From positions 1 to 64,000 of the forward strand of contig NZ_JAMTCD010000005.1 in NCBI RefSeq assembly GCF_025370255.1: 64,000 nt of DNA, read 5' to 3'. Origin of the DNA: Shewanella holmiensis. Lineage in GTDB: Bacteria; Pseudomonadota; Gammaproteobacteria; Enterobacterales; Shewanellaceae. The notes under the pieces were generated by a model. The model was given only the letters and a program-made list of their open reading frames with translations. It made no database searches and was not told where the DNA came from. Within the stretch, counting starts at the first letter, position 1. Every line of letters starts with the position of its first letter. A program made the position numbers and the translations under genes. Of this stretch, positions 9,134-18,737 are shown piece by piece.

Positions 9134-12040
9134 ATGAACACCAATCAAAGAAAATTTAGCCGTACTGCGTTGTCATTATGTATTGCAGCTTTATTCAGCC
9201 CAACAGTGTTAGCCGCTGATGCAAATACTGAAACTGAACAAGCCCCCAAAAGTGTTGAACGTATCGCTGTCACTGGCTCAAACATTTTTAAAGGCAGTGC
9301 TAACGTTTCATCATCTGCACCTATCACCGAAATAGGTAAAGAGATGATAGAGGGCGTTGCGGCAATCTCTATTGGGGATGTGTTAAACAATATACCTTCT
9401 GTCACCTCTGCGATTAATGGTTCAAGTGACAACGTATCTCTTGGTGGTGCAGGCAGTAACGTTGGAGTCTCCACAACATCACTTCGTAATTTGGGTTCTG
9501 CGCGTACTTTAGTTTTAGTTAATGGTCGTCGTTATGTCTCAGGTGTTTCTGCTAATACTGGATACGGTGTTGACTTAAACTCAATCCCGACCGCGATTAT
9601 TGAACGTGTTGATGTATTAACAGGTGGTCAATCAGCAATTTACGGTTCAGATGCCATTGCAGGTGTGATTAACATTATCACCAAAAGAAATTTTGATGGT
9701 GCTGAAATCAATGCTTTCGCTGCGGATTCATCCGAAGGTGGTGCAGAGCGACAAAATATTGATTTTACCTACGGTAAAAACTTTGATTCAGGCAATGCTT
9801 GGGTTTCAGCTGGATATGCTAATCAAGAAGTGTTGAATTCTTCAGCAAGAGACTTCTCTCGATATGAAATGCGCTTTGTTGATACTAATGGTGATGGCAT
9901 TAGAGATACGATCGCAAGACGAGATGGACCAGGGCACGTTGATGGCGCTTTACTTGGTTATGGCGATTTAAAAATTTTTGGAAATGGCGATCCATTTAAC
10001 ACCAATCAACCATTATTAGATAGTAATTACCAACCTACCAGTGATTCAGACTGGGACAATCAGCACTCAAATCGGACATTAGTGTTACCATATCAACGAT
10101 TCAACATAGCTTCAGGGATCTCTTTCGACTTATCTGACAAATCATCATTAGAAGTTGAATTAAACTACGCACAAACACAAGCTAGTGTGAACTTAGAAGA
10201 AGCACCAATAGATGTTGTTAATAATGTATTCAGAAAAGGCAATGGCGGCACAACCGGAATAGATGTTGCCAATAGTCCATATTTTGTAGGTAGTAGTGCC
10301 GGCCAACAACTTCTAGCTGCGATGGGGTCTAATACATCTCTAGATGGCGTCACAACAAATAGACGTACCTTTGAATTTGGTAATCGTCTAACTGATAACC
10401 AGCGCGATACTTTTCGCGTAGCCAGTAACTATACTTACTTTTTAGATAATGGTATGGATTGGCAAACGGGCGTAACTTACGGCATAACCTCACAGACACA
10501 GCAAAACAGTGGTGATTTTAGTATCCCTAATATGCAGCAAGCATTGACTATTGAAGAAGATGGTAACGGCGGGTACCAATGTGCTGATGTAATTGCTAGA
10601 ACGTATGGCTGTGTACCAGTAAACCCATTTGGAACAACTGATAGCTTAGCTGGTCAAGCGGGTATCACTGGTTTTTCAGAAGAAGCGCTTAAATACCTTG
10701 CTGTAAACACAGGACAAACAGGAAAGGTTGAACAGTTTGTCGTTAACAGTGTTGTTTCTGGCGAATTAGATTTTACGTTAGGGCATGACAACTTAGGTTT
10801 CGCCGCAGGTGTTGAATACCGCAAAGAGTCTGCCGTTGAAAACCCAGATAGTTTCCGCCAATTAGGCATTACCCGTGAAGGCCCTGTCCAACCAATCGAT
10901 GGCAGTTTTGATGTCGCTGAAGTATTTGGTGAGCTCTATGTCCCTGTTGCTGATTGGCTTAATCTTAGTTTGGCTGCTCGATTTGGTGATTATTCAACCA
11001 TAGGCACAACCTCAACTTACCGTTTAGGTATTGATGCGCCTATCCATGATATGTTCCGTATCCGTGCAAGCCAGTCAAGCTCAGTACGCGCCCCAAATAT
11101 CAATGATATTTTCTCAACGGGTACTACCAGCGTCGCCAACCCAACAATCGATGTCTGTAATGGAACTTCAAATAGTGGCACCTCTAATACTGATATAAAT
11201 TGTACTTCTATTTCGGCTATTTCTGATCGCATGGATACCGATGCAAACGGCCAATACATCTTAGTCGGTTCTGAGACAAATAATACCTTAGTGTCTCAAA
11301 GTGGCTCTCCTGATTTAAAAGCAGAAACTGCAGATTCATTTACTCTCGGATTTGTGTTAACTCCGCTAGATAACTTATCCGTTTCAGTCGATTATTATGG
11401 TATCGAAATTGAAGATGGCATTACAACTATCACTCCGGATACTATGGTGAAACGTTGTTACGATGTTGATCCATCACAATTTGATCCAACCTGTGGAGGT
11501 CGAGTACTCAGAGATGTGCAAGATGGTCCGATCCTAAATATTTATTCAACTTCAATTAATGCCAATACTATTTCAACGAGCGGTGTTGATTTAGAAGTGG
11601 CATATTATCTCGACAACCTGACCGTAAACCTTATTGCTAACTATCTAGCTGAATATGAAATTGATACGCTTTCAGGCCCAATCGATAACTTAGGAACTAC
11701 ATTATTTCCCGAATATCGATATACAATAAATGCTTCATATGACATTACTGAAGACTTTAACTTATTTGCACAAATGACATATCGTGCTGAAACAAAAGGA
11801 GTACTAGGTGAAACGACTTTGTCTGATGATCTGAACAGTATGGATGCCGTTTACTATGCAGATGTGAGAGCAAGTTACCAAATTAATGACGCCGTAAATG
11901 TGTATATTGGTTCAAATAACTTATTCGATCAGCAACCAGATATTCAGGCAACCAGTGCTGCGGTGGGAACCAATACCACACCTCAAGCTTATGATGTTAT
12001 TGGTCGCCAACTCTTTGCTGGTGTTAAGATGAAATTCTAA
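9134..12040 (+). CDS. TonB-dependent outer-membrane receptor of the sialic acid locus
   Basis: The 968-residue protein has a signal peptide ending at VLA-ADA (about residue 28) and a pre-plug motif VERIAVTGS. The plug domain (about 50-190) includes TLVLVNGRRYVSG and ERVDVLTGGQSAIYGSDAIAG. A large barrel ends with the usual aromatic C-terminus (GRQLFAGVKMKF). GAGGGAAG lies just upstream of the ATG. It is the first gene of the predicted NanR-controlled cluster and is followed by a NanM-like gene. The likely job is TonB-driven uptake of sialic acid or sialo-oligosaccharides, replacing the NanC porin of enterobacteria. Ligand identity is inferred from context, not from residues. Confidence 0.88.
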   Translation: MNTNQRKFSRTALSLCIAALFSPTVLAADANTETEQAPKSVERIAVTGSNIFKGSANVSSSAPITEIGKEMIEGVAAISIGDVLNNIPSVTSAINGSSDNVSLGGAGSNVGVSTTSLRNLGSARTLVLVNGRRYVSGVSANTGYGVDLNSIPTAIIERVDVLTGGQSAIYGSDAIAGVINIITKRNFDGAEINAFAADSSEGGAERQNIDFTYGKNFDSGNAWVSAGYANQEVLNSSARDFSRYEMRFVDTNGDGIRDTIARRDGPGHVDGALLGYGDLKIFGNGDPFNTNQPLLDSNYQPTSDSDWDNQHSNRTLVLPYQRFNIASGISFDLSDKSSLEVELNYAQTQASVNLEEAPIDVVNNVFRKGNGGTTGIDVANSPYFVGSSAGQQLLAAMGSNTSLDGVTTNRRTFEFGNRLTDNQRDTFRVASNYTYFLDNGMDWQTGVTYGITSQTQQNSGDFSIPNMQQALTIEEDGNGGYQCADVIARTYGCVPVNPFGTTDSLAGQAGITGFSEEALKYLAVNTGQTGKVEQFVVNSVVSGELDFTLGHDNLGFAAGVEYRKESAVENPDSFRQLGITREGPVQPIDGSFDVAEVFGELYVPVADWLNLSLAARFGDYSTIGTTSTYRLGIDAPIHDMFRIRASQSSSVRAPNINDIFSTGTTSVANPTIDVCNGTSNSGTSNTDINCTSISAISDRMDTDANGQYILVGSETNNTLVSQSGSPDLKAETADSFTLGFVLTPLDNLSVSVDYYGIEIEDGITTITPDTMVKRCYDVDPSQFDPTCGGRVLRDVQDGPILNIYSTSINANTISTSGVDLEVAYYLDNLTVNLIANYLAEYEIDTLSGPIDNLGTTLFPEYRYTINASYDITEDFNLFAQMTYRAETKGVLGETTLSDDLNSMDAVYYADVRASYQINDAVNVYIGSNNLFDQQPDIQATSAAVGTNTTPQAYDVIGRQLFAGVKMKF

Positions 12041-12100
12041 TCACTAGCAACATGCTCGTTATTAGCCGAAACATGCTTGGCACGTCAATTTGAGTGCCGT

Positions 12101-12134
12101 AAAACCTAATCAAAACTGATTAGGTTTTCTTTTT
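12101..12134 (+). terminator. Rho-independent terminator after the TonB receptor gene
   Basis: Stem AAAACCTAATCA / TGATTAGGTTTT with an AAAC loop, then a T-rich tail. It lies between the receptor gene and the NanM-like gene, so read-through into nanM may be partial. Confidence 0.85.
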
Positions 12135-12156
12135 AATGACCACCTAGGAGAGTATC

Positions 12157-13374
12157 TTGAAACTGACTAAGTTGCTGCTTTTATTAATCTCATCGGTATT
12201 GTTAGCCTTTAATACCTATGCTACTGATACCAATGCTACTGATCACGTGGATTATATTCTTCAACATGATTCATCATTAGGAAAAATTTCAGCCATATCA
12301 TGGATAAAGGTAGGCCAACTCCCAAATCCAGATAGCTTTGTTACATCGATTGGTATTTCAGCCGCATATAGTGGTTTTATAGGTAATTATCTCATCGTGG
12401 CAGGTGGTGCAAACTTTCCTAATGGACACCCATTTTTTGAACAGGGAAAAAAACAATTTTATAGTGATATTTTTGTCTTCGATACCCAAAATGATAGCGT
12501 TAATTTAGTGGCACACGGACATTTGCCGATTAAAGCAGGACATGGGGCAACCTTGGTTGTTGATAACAGCCTGTACTTGATCGGAGGTAAAAATAATGAT
12601 CAAGCATTTGATTCAATTATAAAGTTAACTTTAGATATAAATAATAATCCCACCACTGACGTAGTCGATCATTTACCCTTTACGTGGCATTCAGGAGCCG
12701 CGGCTTGGCAAAACGGCAACATCTATATCTTTGCCGGAGAGCAAGATGGCATGGTGAATAACCAAGTCTGTCAGTATTCGCTAGCCAGTAAATCGTGCGT
12801 CAATAGTGAAATAATACCTGCCGTACCTGGTGCTAACCGTACGGATTTTCCAGCTATTCATCATCAGGGTAAATTTTACATTTTTGGCGGTTTAAATTTG
12901 TTAGCTGATAAAGATAATTATGTGCACACCGATGCCTATGCGTTTGATTTTAATAACCAGGATTGGACAACTCTGGCACCGATCACTTTTAACAAGCAAC
13001 CTTTTTCTGTCAGCGGTGGCGGTGCCGCTGTGATGAATAACGATCAATTAGTGTTACTAGGCGGAGTCAATCGCACTATTTTTAATGAGGCAGTCTTTCA
13101 ATTAAGCACGAAAACAAATGGTGCTTTAGCTGCATTTAAACAGCAATATTTTAGCCTAAGCGAACAAGACATTAATTTTAGTCGTCAACAGATGATTTAT
13201 CATATCAACCAAAATAAGTGGTCTGCGCTAAATAATAAAGTGCCATTTTCTGGCGGAGCGGGCCCACTCACAATCACTCAGCGAGAAAATAAAATCTATT
13301 GGATTTCAGGTGAAATTAAACCCGTTATCAGAACCCCCAACATCTATCAAGGTACGGTAATGTTAAGTAATTAA
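12157..13374 (+). CDS. nanM: Periplasmic kelch-repeat N-acetylneuraminate mutarotase (NanM-like)
   Basis: A 405-residue precursor with a signal peptide (1 to about 22). Kelch motifs recur through the chain: YLIVAGGANFPNG, GATLVVDNSLYLIGG, GNIYIFAGEQDG, GKFYIFGGLNLL and GGGAAVMNNDQLVLLGG, consistent with a six-bladed propeller. The layout fits the cyclically permuted mutarotase family. In E. coli, NanM interconverts alpha and beta anomers of Neu5Ac in the periplasm. The start is a TTG at 12157 with a strong AGGAG six bases upstream, so it is very likely real. Its position between the receptor and sialidase genes fits early handling of imported sialic acid. Confidence 0.85.
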   Translation: MKLTKLLLLLISSVLLAFNTYATDTNATDHVDYILQHDSSLGKISAISWIKVGQLPNPDSFVTSIGISAAYSGFIGNYLIVAGGANFPNGHPFFEQGKKQFYSDIFVFDTQNDSVNLVAHGHLPIKAGHGATLVVDNSLYLIGGKNNDQAFDSIIKLTLDINNNPTTDVVDHLPFTWHSGAAAWQNGNIYIFAGEQDGMVNNQVCQYSLASKSCVNSEIIPAVPGANRTDFPAIHHQGKFYIFGGLNLLADKDNYVHTDAYAFDFNNQDWTTLAPITFNKQPFSVSGGGAAVMNNDQLVLLGGVNRTIFNEAVFQLSTKTNGALAAFKQQYFSLSEQDINFSRQQMIYHINQNKWSALNNKVPFSGGAGPLTITQRENKIYWISGEIKPVIRTPNIYQGTVMLSN

Positions 13375-13535
13375 CATAACCTGAGGTGACTATCGATCAT
13401 AGATGGATGGCAATCTAATTATAACAGTGGGGGACAGTCTGGTTCCCACTGAAGCCCCCTCTGCTATCTAAACTCAAAAGGTTATGAACTGCCGACCTGC
13501 CCTTGATCAAATCAACCTTAAAACAAATTATGTAT

Positions 13536-13552
13536 TTATACTGTTATACCAC
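13536..13552 (-). promoter_or_regulatory. Predicted NanR operator (distal) upstream of sialidase gene
   Basis: Read on the minus strand, this is TGGTATAACAGTATA. It equals the consensus TGGTRTAAYAGGTATACC except for one missing G between the two half-sites. It lies about 280 bases before the sialidase start. Confidence 0.45.
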
Positions 13553-13592
13553 AAATAACTTGTGAATTACTTGTTAACATGCTCTTATTGAG

Positions 13593-13610
13593 TGGTGTAA
13601 CAGGCGAATG
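13593..13610 (+). promoter_or_regulatory. Predicted NanR operator (proximal) upstream of sialidase gene
   Basis: TGGTGTAACAGGCGAATG has a perfect first half of the consensus (TGGTGTAACAGG) and a degenerate second half. It lies about 220 bases before the sialidase start codon. Confidence 0.45.
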
Positions 13611-13827
13611 CATGACAGCTTGATAGGATCAGGAAGGTTTTTATAAGCTATACGAGCAACCACAACAACACGCTAAATACAAGGTGTCAGGGATGTCGGT
13701 AACGTGGATCATTCTCTATCCGGAAGAGAGCAGTTAATTAACGTATGTAAACAACACCTTTTATTTAAAATAACATTGTTGATTTTGGAACAAAGAACAT
13801 TAATTCTAAAAAATGGTGAGATTTATT

Positions 13828-16686
13828 ATGCAAAGAATCAGTCAACTATTCTTCTTGTTTGTTACTTCATGCACCTTAGCATTCAGTAGCGGATATGAAA
13901 ACTATGCAGAGGCAAATACCCTTGTGGCTAGCTTCGACGCAAGTAATTCTAGCAGTCCAAGTGCACAAGGTTGGAACAACTTTACCAACGGACAAGCTAC
14001 CGGTTCCATAGTACAAGACCTAGGCACACCTAGCTGGAAAACTAGCGGAATTTCAGGTCGAGCTCAGTGGAACGTCATACCAACCGCAGCGATTAATAGT
14101 CAAGCGAATACCTATGGCTGGACAATGACATGGCGAAGTCGTATAGAGTCAGGGGCTTATGTCACTGATTACTATTCAAATGGCGAGAAACGTTTTCTGC
14201 CCATATTAAGTATTAACGAGAGCGGTGATTTAGTAGTATCTCTTGCCGGTGCTGGTACATATACACTTATTACAGCTTCAGGCTCTGACTCATATCACGA
14301 CTATGCGATTGAATTTAATGCTAACACACAGTTAGCAACCTTTAGCTTTGATGGTGTTGTTATTGAATCAGATTGGATTGGTGAAAGTAGCAATCAAAAT
14401 ATGATTGCGTGGGGTAATGGTTCATCAAATATTAATGGCGTAGCCTATTATAAAAATGTGGCATTTTCTGCCTTAGGTTTAAACTCTCCAGCCGAAGCTC
14501 AACTGGTTGCTCAATGGAATACAGCTGAAGTAGTGTTTGATGGTTCTAGCCAATATTTAACAATTGATAACGATTTAGCTGCTGTGCAACACTTATCTCA
14601 AGGTAGTATTTTCACTCAATTTAAAGCAACTGACACGACTGCAACACTTTTTAGCGCATCAAGCTCTGTAGATGGTTCTAGTGAGTTTGCTGTACTCATC
14701 AATACTGATGGCACATTACGAGTCCATGCCAGAGAAAATGGCAGCTTCATTAATGATTCAAAAACTACGATCACATATAACAATAATCAAGAGCATAAAG
14801 CCTTGATTATGGTCAACAATGAGGGGACTAAAATTTATGTAGATGGTCATTTAGCATACACAGGGAATGCAACTCATTTTTTGAGTGCAGTCACACAACT
14901 AGACAGTATGAATATAGGACGAAACTACGATAGCAGCGGTGGACAATGGTATTTCAAAGGCAGCATCTATGACACCCGCATTTATGACAACGTAATGACG
15001 GCAAAACAAGCTGAAGAGCTAACAAGGCTATCGACGATTGTCGCTAGGTTTGATAACAAACAGCATACAGATCCGGTAAATGCTGGCTGGATAAATGATA
15101 GTGCAGGATCTGCCAGCGGCAGCTTAATCACAGAACAAGATCAACCAGTTTGGCAGGCAAACGGTACTAGCGGACGTGCCGAATGGGAAGTCCGACCGAG
15201 CGCTCAAATTAATCATGACGCTAATTCCCTAGGCTGGAAAATGACTACCATAAGCCGTGTGGTATCAGGAGGAGCGATCTCAGACTACTATGCCAATGGG
15301 ACTAAACGTTTTTTAGCTTTATTAAGTATTAATGCTAACGGCGATTTAGTCGCAAACCTAGAGGGTGGTGGCAGTCATACCTTAGTTATGTCTACGGGGG
15401 CCCAGCAATACCATACTTATGAAATGATTTACGATGCGCAATCAGGCTTAGCCACATTCAGTTTTGATGGAACCGCAATTGAAACATGGGCTGGTAAGGC
15501 TAGTAGTCAAAATGTAATAGTGTGGGGAAATGGCTCATCTGGGACTAATGGCATTGCCAATTATCGCCACGTTAGCTTTGAGACCTTCGGGAGTACACCG
15601 CCTATCTTTGAAAGTATTGTGTTTCAGGGCGGCCAAGAAGGTGTTGATGGTATGAGTAACTACCGGATCCCTTCCATAGTGCAGTCTGCAAATAATACCT
15701 TACTCGCATTTATAGAAGGTCGCCCAAATGGTGCCGACCCTGGCCAAGCAGGACAAATTAATATTTCATTAAAACGTTCTATTGATATGGGCCGTACTTG
15801 GTTACCCGTACAAATTATTCATCAAAATCCCTTATATGACTATTCAGACCCTCGTCCATTTGTTGATAAAGCAACAAATACTGTATACGTATTTTATGTT
15901 CAATGGCCTGATTTATGCGCCCAAAATGGTAACTGCGTGGGTCCAAACGATGCGAACTACCTACTTTATCGTAAGAGTACAGACAATGGTTTAACATGGT
16001 CGGATGCAGTAGATGTTACATCTCAAGTCAAAGACCCAACTTGGCGATCAATTAATCCAGGACCAGGGCAAGGTATTCAGTTGCAATGGCAAACCCAAGC
16101 GCAAGGAAACCACAACGGCAGAATGATCTTTCCAGCCATTATCCGTGCAGGAAATAGTAATTTCTATGTGGCAACTGTATTCAGTGATGATGGTGGTATA
16201 AGCTGGCAAAAAGGACAATTTACACCCATATCAGGCCCAACTGAAGCTGATATGGTGGAGCTTACTGATGGTACACTCTTGTTATCAGCTCGAAATGATG
16301 GCACTGCTGCAGGAACTCGATATCACTTTTTAAGCAGCGACGCAGGTATTACATGGACTCAAATCAGTCACGACTTAGTGATATCAAAGGTTGATATTGG
16401 TTTAACTCGCTATTCAGCTGTTCGTTCTGGCGATACAGAAGACCGAATAATTGTGTCGGCACCAATAGGCACATCATCTGGCCCGAGCCGCAATAACTTA
16501 GGGATCTGGTCCAGTATCGACGAAGGACATACGTTTGGCACTCCCTACCAGCTAGTGTATGGCATAAGCGCCTACTCAGATATTTTAAGGCTGCATGATG
16601 GTTCAATCGGAATTATCTACGAAGCTACAGGGAGTACTTTATTGAAGTATATAAATTTCGAACTGGCTGTCACTCAGCCGAAATAG
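13828..16686 (+). CDS. Secreted multidomain GH33 exo-sialidase
   Basis: The 952-residue precursor begins with a signal peptide (MQRISQLFFLFVTSCTLAFS). Residues about 29-218 and 402-591 are two similar copies of one beta-sandwich-like domain (shared SGRA-W, YY-NG-KRFL, LSIN--GDLV, ATFSFDG, WGNGSS). A LamG/concanavalin-like domain sits between them (about 225-397). The C-terminal GH33 domain (about 600-950) starts with YRIP at 612-615. Five Asp boxes follow (SIDMGRTW, STDNGLTW, SDDGGISW, SSDAGITW, SIDEGHTF), then the YSDIL...GIIYE end that carries the nucleophilic Tyr region. It releases terminal sialic acids from glycans. I chose the ATG at 13828 (GGTGAG seven bases upstream) over 13813, which lacks a ribosome site. 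Confidence 0.9.
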   Translation: MQRISQLFFLFVTSCTLAFSSGYENYAEANTLVASFDASNSSSPSAQGWNNFTNGQATGSIVQDLGTPSWKTSGISGRAQWNVIPTAAINSQANTYGWTMTWRSRIESGAYVTDYYSNGEKRFLPILSINESGDLVVSLAGAGTYTLITASGSDSYHDYAIEFNANTQLATFSFDGVVIESDWIGESSNQNMIAWGNGSSNINGVAYYKNVAFSALGLNSPAEAQLVAQWNTAEVVFDGSSQYLTIDNDLAAVQHLSQGSIFTQFKATDTTATLFSASSSVDGSSEFAVLINTDGTLRVHARENGSFINDSKTTITYNNNQEHKALIMVNNEGTKIYVDGHLAYTGNATHFLSAVTQLDSMNIGRNYDSSGGQWYFKGSIYDTRIYDNVMTAKQAEELTRLSTIVARFDNKQHTDPVNAGWINDSAGSASGSLITEQDQPVWQANGTSGRAEWEVRPSAQINHDANSLGWKMTTISRVVSGGAISDYYANGTKRFLALLSINANGDLVANLEGGGSHTLVMSTGAQQYHTYEMIYDAQSGLATFSFDGTAIETWAGKASSQNVIVWGNGSSGTNGIANYRHVSFETFGSTPPIFESIVFQGGQEGVDGMSNYRIPSIVQSANNTLLAFIEGRPNGADPGQAGQINISLKRSIDMGRTWLPVQIIHQNPLYDYSDPRPFVDKATNTVYVFYVQWPDLCAQNGNCVGPNDANYLLYRKSTDNGLTWSDAVDVTSQVKDPTWRSINPGPGQGIQLQWQTQAQGNHNGRMIFPAIIRAGNSNFYVATVFSDDGGISWQKGQFTPISGPTEADMVELTDGTLLLSARNDGTAAGTRYHFLSSDAGITWTQISHDLVISKVDIGLTRYSAVRSGDTEDRIIVSAPIGTSSGPSRNNLGIWSSIDEGHTFGTPYQLVYGISAYSDILRLHDGSIGIIYEATGSTLLKYINFELAVTQPK

Positions 16687-16707
16687 CACTATTTTTAATC
16701 TAATAAA

Positions 16708-16742
16708 AAGACTTATTGGTAATGACACAGCCAATAAGTCTT
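16708..16742. terminator. Hairpin terminator between sialidase and hydrolase genes
   Basis: A 12-bp perfect stem (AAGACTTATTGG / CCAATAAGTCTT) with an 11-base loop. The T-run follows on the minus strand, so it best terminates the hydrolase gene, but it may also stop transcripts of the sialidase gene. Confidence 0.75.
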
Positions 16743-16811
16743 ATATCGATGATGTAATAAAATGAAACCTATCGCATTAAATAGTCTTATTTTGTTCCCT
16801 AAGATCCTCTT

Positions 16812-17621
16812 CTAGCCTAAAGCTTTTATTTCCTCTGCAATTAATTGCTGCATTTGCAGCCAGAGTTCGTCAGACCATTTACCATCATGAGGTAGCATTG
16901 AAAAATGATCGCAAGAAGGCAAAATAATTTTCCTTACTTTAGCTTGGCTTTGTTCGCAAAACAGCCTCGTCTGTGAAACGTTAACACAAGTATCTAGCTC
17001 ACCATGCACCAAAGTTAAAACCATTTGGGAGTGATATAGAATACTTGGATTACACGCATGGTAGCGCTCAGGATGAGTGTCTCGCTCCCCGCCCATCAGT
17101 CGATATATTTGTTCTGGTTGGTCAACATCATTCACCGATGCAAGATCTAGAATCCCCGCAATGGATAATGCTCTGTGTATTTTCAATGGCACATGAGGAT
17201 AAAGTTCACTATCAACAGCAATGCTTTCTCTTGAAGCAACCCAAGTAGCCAAGTGGCCTCCAGCTGAATGGCCGATGATCAAAATTCGATCTAAATCTAA
17301 GCTTTCACTATGTTGAATACAACCCAGATGATCAATGGCAGCAGCAACATCCTTAAAGATGGTTGGCCAGGGTGCATTTATATTTTCACCTTCCGCGTTC
17401 ATACGCCGATATTCTATATTCCATATCGCAACATCAAATGATTGTAAATAATCAACAATAGCGAAAGTGGCGTAAGTTTCAAGGCTATGATTATCTTTCC
17501 AGTAGCCACCATGAACTACGATAACCACTGGCCTAATTGATGAGTTGCAAGGAGTATAAAGATGTCCGAACTGCTGACTTTCGATACCATAATAAATCTT
17601 TTTTTTCTGATGATATTTCAT
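16812..17621 (-). CDS. Alpha/beta-hydrolase of the Aes/kynurenine formamidase type, candidate sialate O-acetylesterase
   Basis: About 269 residues, no signal peptide, hence cytoplasmic. It shows the oxyanion-hole motif HGGYW near residue 40, the nucleophile elbow GHSAGGH near 118, an acid residue in the HGELDTC region and a late His in CDHFSML. This is the layout of small carboxylesterases and kynurenine formamidases. It is divergent from the NanR-like regulator gene, and a NanR-type operator sits 34 bases upstream of its start. I infer that it removes O-acetyl groups from sialic acid before lyase cleavage, a step done by unrelated NanS in E. coli. The start could be the ATG at 17621 or the GTG at 17627; neither has a clear ribosome site. 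Confidence 0.75.
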   Translation of the reverse strand: MKYHQKKKIYYGIESQQFGHLYTPCNSSIRPVVIVVHGGYWKDNHSLETYATFAIVDYLQSFDVAIWNIEYRRMNAEGENINAPWPTIFKDVAAAIDHLGCIQHSESLDLDRILIIGHSAGGHLATWVASRESIAVDSELYPHVPLKIHRALSIAGILDLASVNDVDQPEQIYRLMGGERDTHPERYHACNPSILYHSQMVLTLVHGELDTCVNVSQTRLFCEQSQAKVRKIILPSCDHFSMLPHDGKWSDELWLQMQQLIAEEIKALG

Positions 17622-17654
17622 ATGCACATAAAATTAATAGATTACCTTTCACAA

Positions 17655-17672
17655 AGGTATAATAGGTACACC
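17655..17672 (+). promoter_or_regulatory. Predicted NanR operator in the hydrolase-regulator divergent region
   Basis: AGGTATAATAGGTACACC is a close match to the consensus, with both GGTA half-sites present. It lies between the divergent hydrolase and regulator genes and close to the hydrolase start, so it could control the hydrolase and allow autoregulation. Confidence 0.65.
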
Positions 17673-17764
17673 ATTAACTCAACATTTTTAGGGTTAAACA
17701 TAGGCTAGCTATTATGGCTAAACGTTAATCAATACTGATAATTTCGTATACTTTCTGTCACGCA

Positions 17765-17792
17765 TTGGTACAATAGCTCAATAGGTGATACA
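17765..17792 (+). promoter_or_regulatory. Degenerate NanR-type half-sites upstream of the regulator gene
   Basis: TTGGTACAATAG followed by AATAGGTGATACA gives two spaced, imperfect GGTA-type half-sites about 30-55 bases before the regulator's ATG. It may be an autoregulatory site; the match is weaker than at the other operators. Confidence 0.35.
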
Positions 17793-17821
17793 TAACCAAT
17801 CGCATACTAAAGGAATTCATT

Positions 17822-18532
17822 ATGCCAATTACGATTAAACGTCCTGTTGAACGCAAAAAGCTATCAGAAACAGTTGAAGAAGAATTGGAACTGATGATAC
17901 GTCAAGGAGAAATAGCCGAAGGTGATGCCCTGCCCTCAGAAAGAGAGCTCATGGCTGCGTTTGGTGTAGGTAGACCTTCTATTCGCGATGCATTATCTGC
18001 ATTAGCGCGTAAAGGTTTAGTCAAAATTAGTAGTGGTGAAAGAACCCGCGTTACCAGACCTTCTCCTGAAGCTATAATTTCTGAATTATCGGGGATGTCA
18101 AAAGACTTTTTGTCTCAGCCTAATGGTTTGCAATACTTTGATCAATTAAGAAGTTTTTTTGAATCAAGCTTAGTACGTCACGCCGCTGAATTCGCAACAC
18201 CTGAACAAATTAAAGAGTTAGAAAAGGCGGTTGAGCTAAACGGCAAGGCTATCAATAATGAAAACCAATTTAAAAAGACAGATATTTATTTTCATCGAGT
18301 AATAGCATCAATCCCTGGTAACCCAATTTTTTTAGCCATACATCAGGCTCTGGTTGATTGGGTAATTGATGCTCGCCCTGCAAAAACGAATATCCAAGAA
18401 CTCAACACTAGAAGCCACCAAGATCATTTAGAAATTTTGGCTTGTATTAAAAATCATGATGTTGAGGGCGCAGATAAAAAACTAACCCAGCATATCCAAT
18501 ATGTTTTCGACAAGTACTACGCACAAAAATAA
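17822..18532 (+). CDS. nanR: GntR/FadR-family transcriptional regulator of sialic acid catabolism (NanR-like)
   Basis: A 236-residue protein. The winged helix-turn-helix (about 10-75) has [22 protein letters not shown], a classic GntR recognition segment (seen in pieces). A FCD ligand-binding domain (about 95-225) includes the DIYFHRVIA and SHQDHLEIL motifs that hold metal-ligand-type Asp and His residues. It resembles E. coli NanR, which represses nan genes and is released by Neu5Ac. AAAGGAATTC precedes the ATG. It sits in the middle of the cluster whose promoters carry GGTATA-type repeats, the known NanR recognition unit. That it is a repressor here is inferred. Confidence 0.85.
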   Translation: MPITIKRPVERKKLSETVEEELELMIRQGEIAEGDALPSERELMAAFGVGRPSIRDALSALARKGLVKISSGERTRVTRPSPEAIISELSGMSKDFLSQPNGLQYFDQLRSFFESSLVRHAAEFATPEQIKELEKAVELNGKAINNENQFKKTDIYFHRVIASIPGNPIFLAIHQALVDWVIDARPAKTNIQELNTRSHQDHLEILACIKNHDVEGADKKLTQHIQYVFDKYYAQK

Positions 18533-18558
18533 CACCTATTAAATGCGTCATTTGAAAC

Positions 18559-18589
18559 AAAGGCTACCTATCGATAGGTAGCCTTTTTT
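18559..18589 (+). terminator. Rho-independent terminator after nanR
   Basis: A perfect 12-bp stem AAAGGCTACCTA / TAGGTAGCCTTT around TCGA, ending in a T-run. It separates the regulator from the transporter operon. Confidence 0.92.
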
Positions 18590-18694
18590 ACAAAACACCA
18601 CACAGTAGCTGCTATCTCAGCATTCAATTCGATATAACCAGACTAACAATTCTCAAATCGACCTGATATTTTCATAGCATTACCGCAACACAGG

Positions 18695-18712
18695 TGGTAT
18701 AACAGGTATACA
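18695..18712 (+). promoter_or_regulatory. Predicted NanR operator of the transporter-nanE-nanK operon
   Basis: TGGTATAACAGGTATACA is the best-scoring copy by eye, with two GGTATA half-sites nine bases apart. It ends 25 bases before the transporter start codon, a position suited to repression. Confidence 0.75.
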
Positions 18713-18737
18713 GTGAGATAACATTATTTGGTTACAT

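Larger units (their letters stand above)
13375..13827. other. Intergenic region upstream of the sialidase gene
   Basis: About 450 bases containing two NanR-type operator candidates, annotated separately. A 61-codon plus-strand frame at 13704-13889 overlaps the start of the sialidase gene and has no coding character. I see no clear terminator for the upstream gene. Confidence 0.45.
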
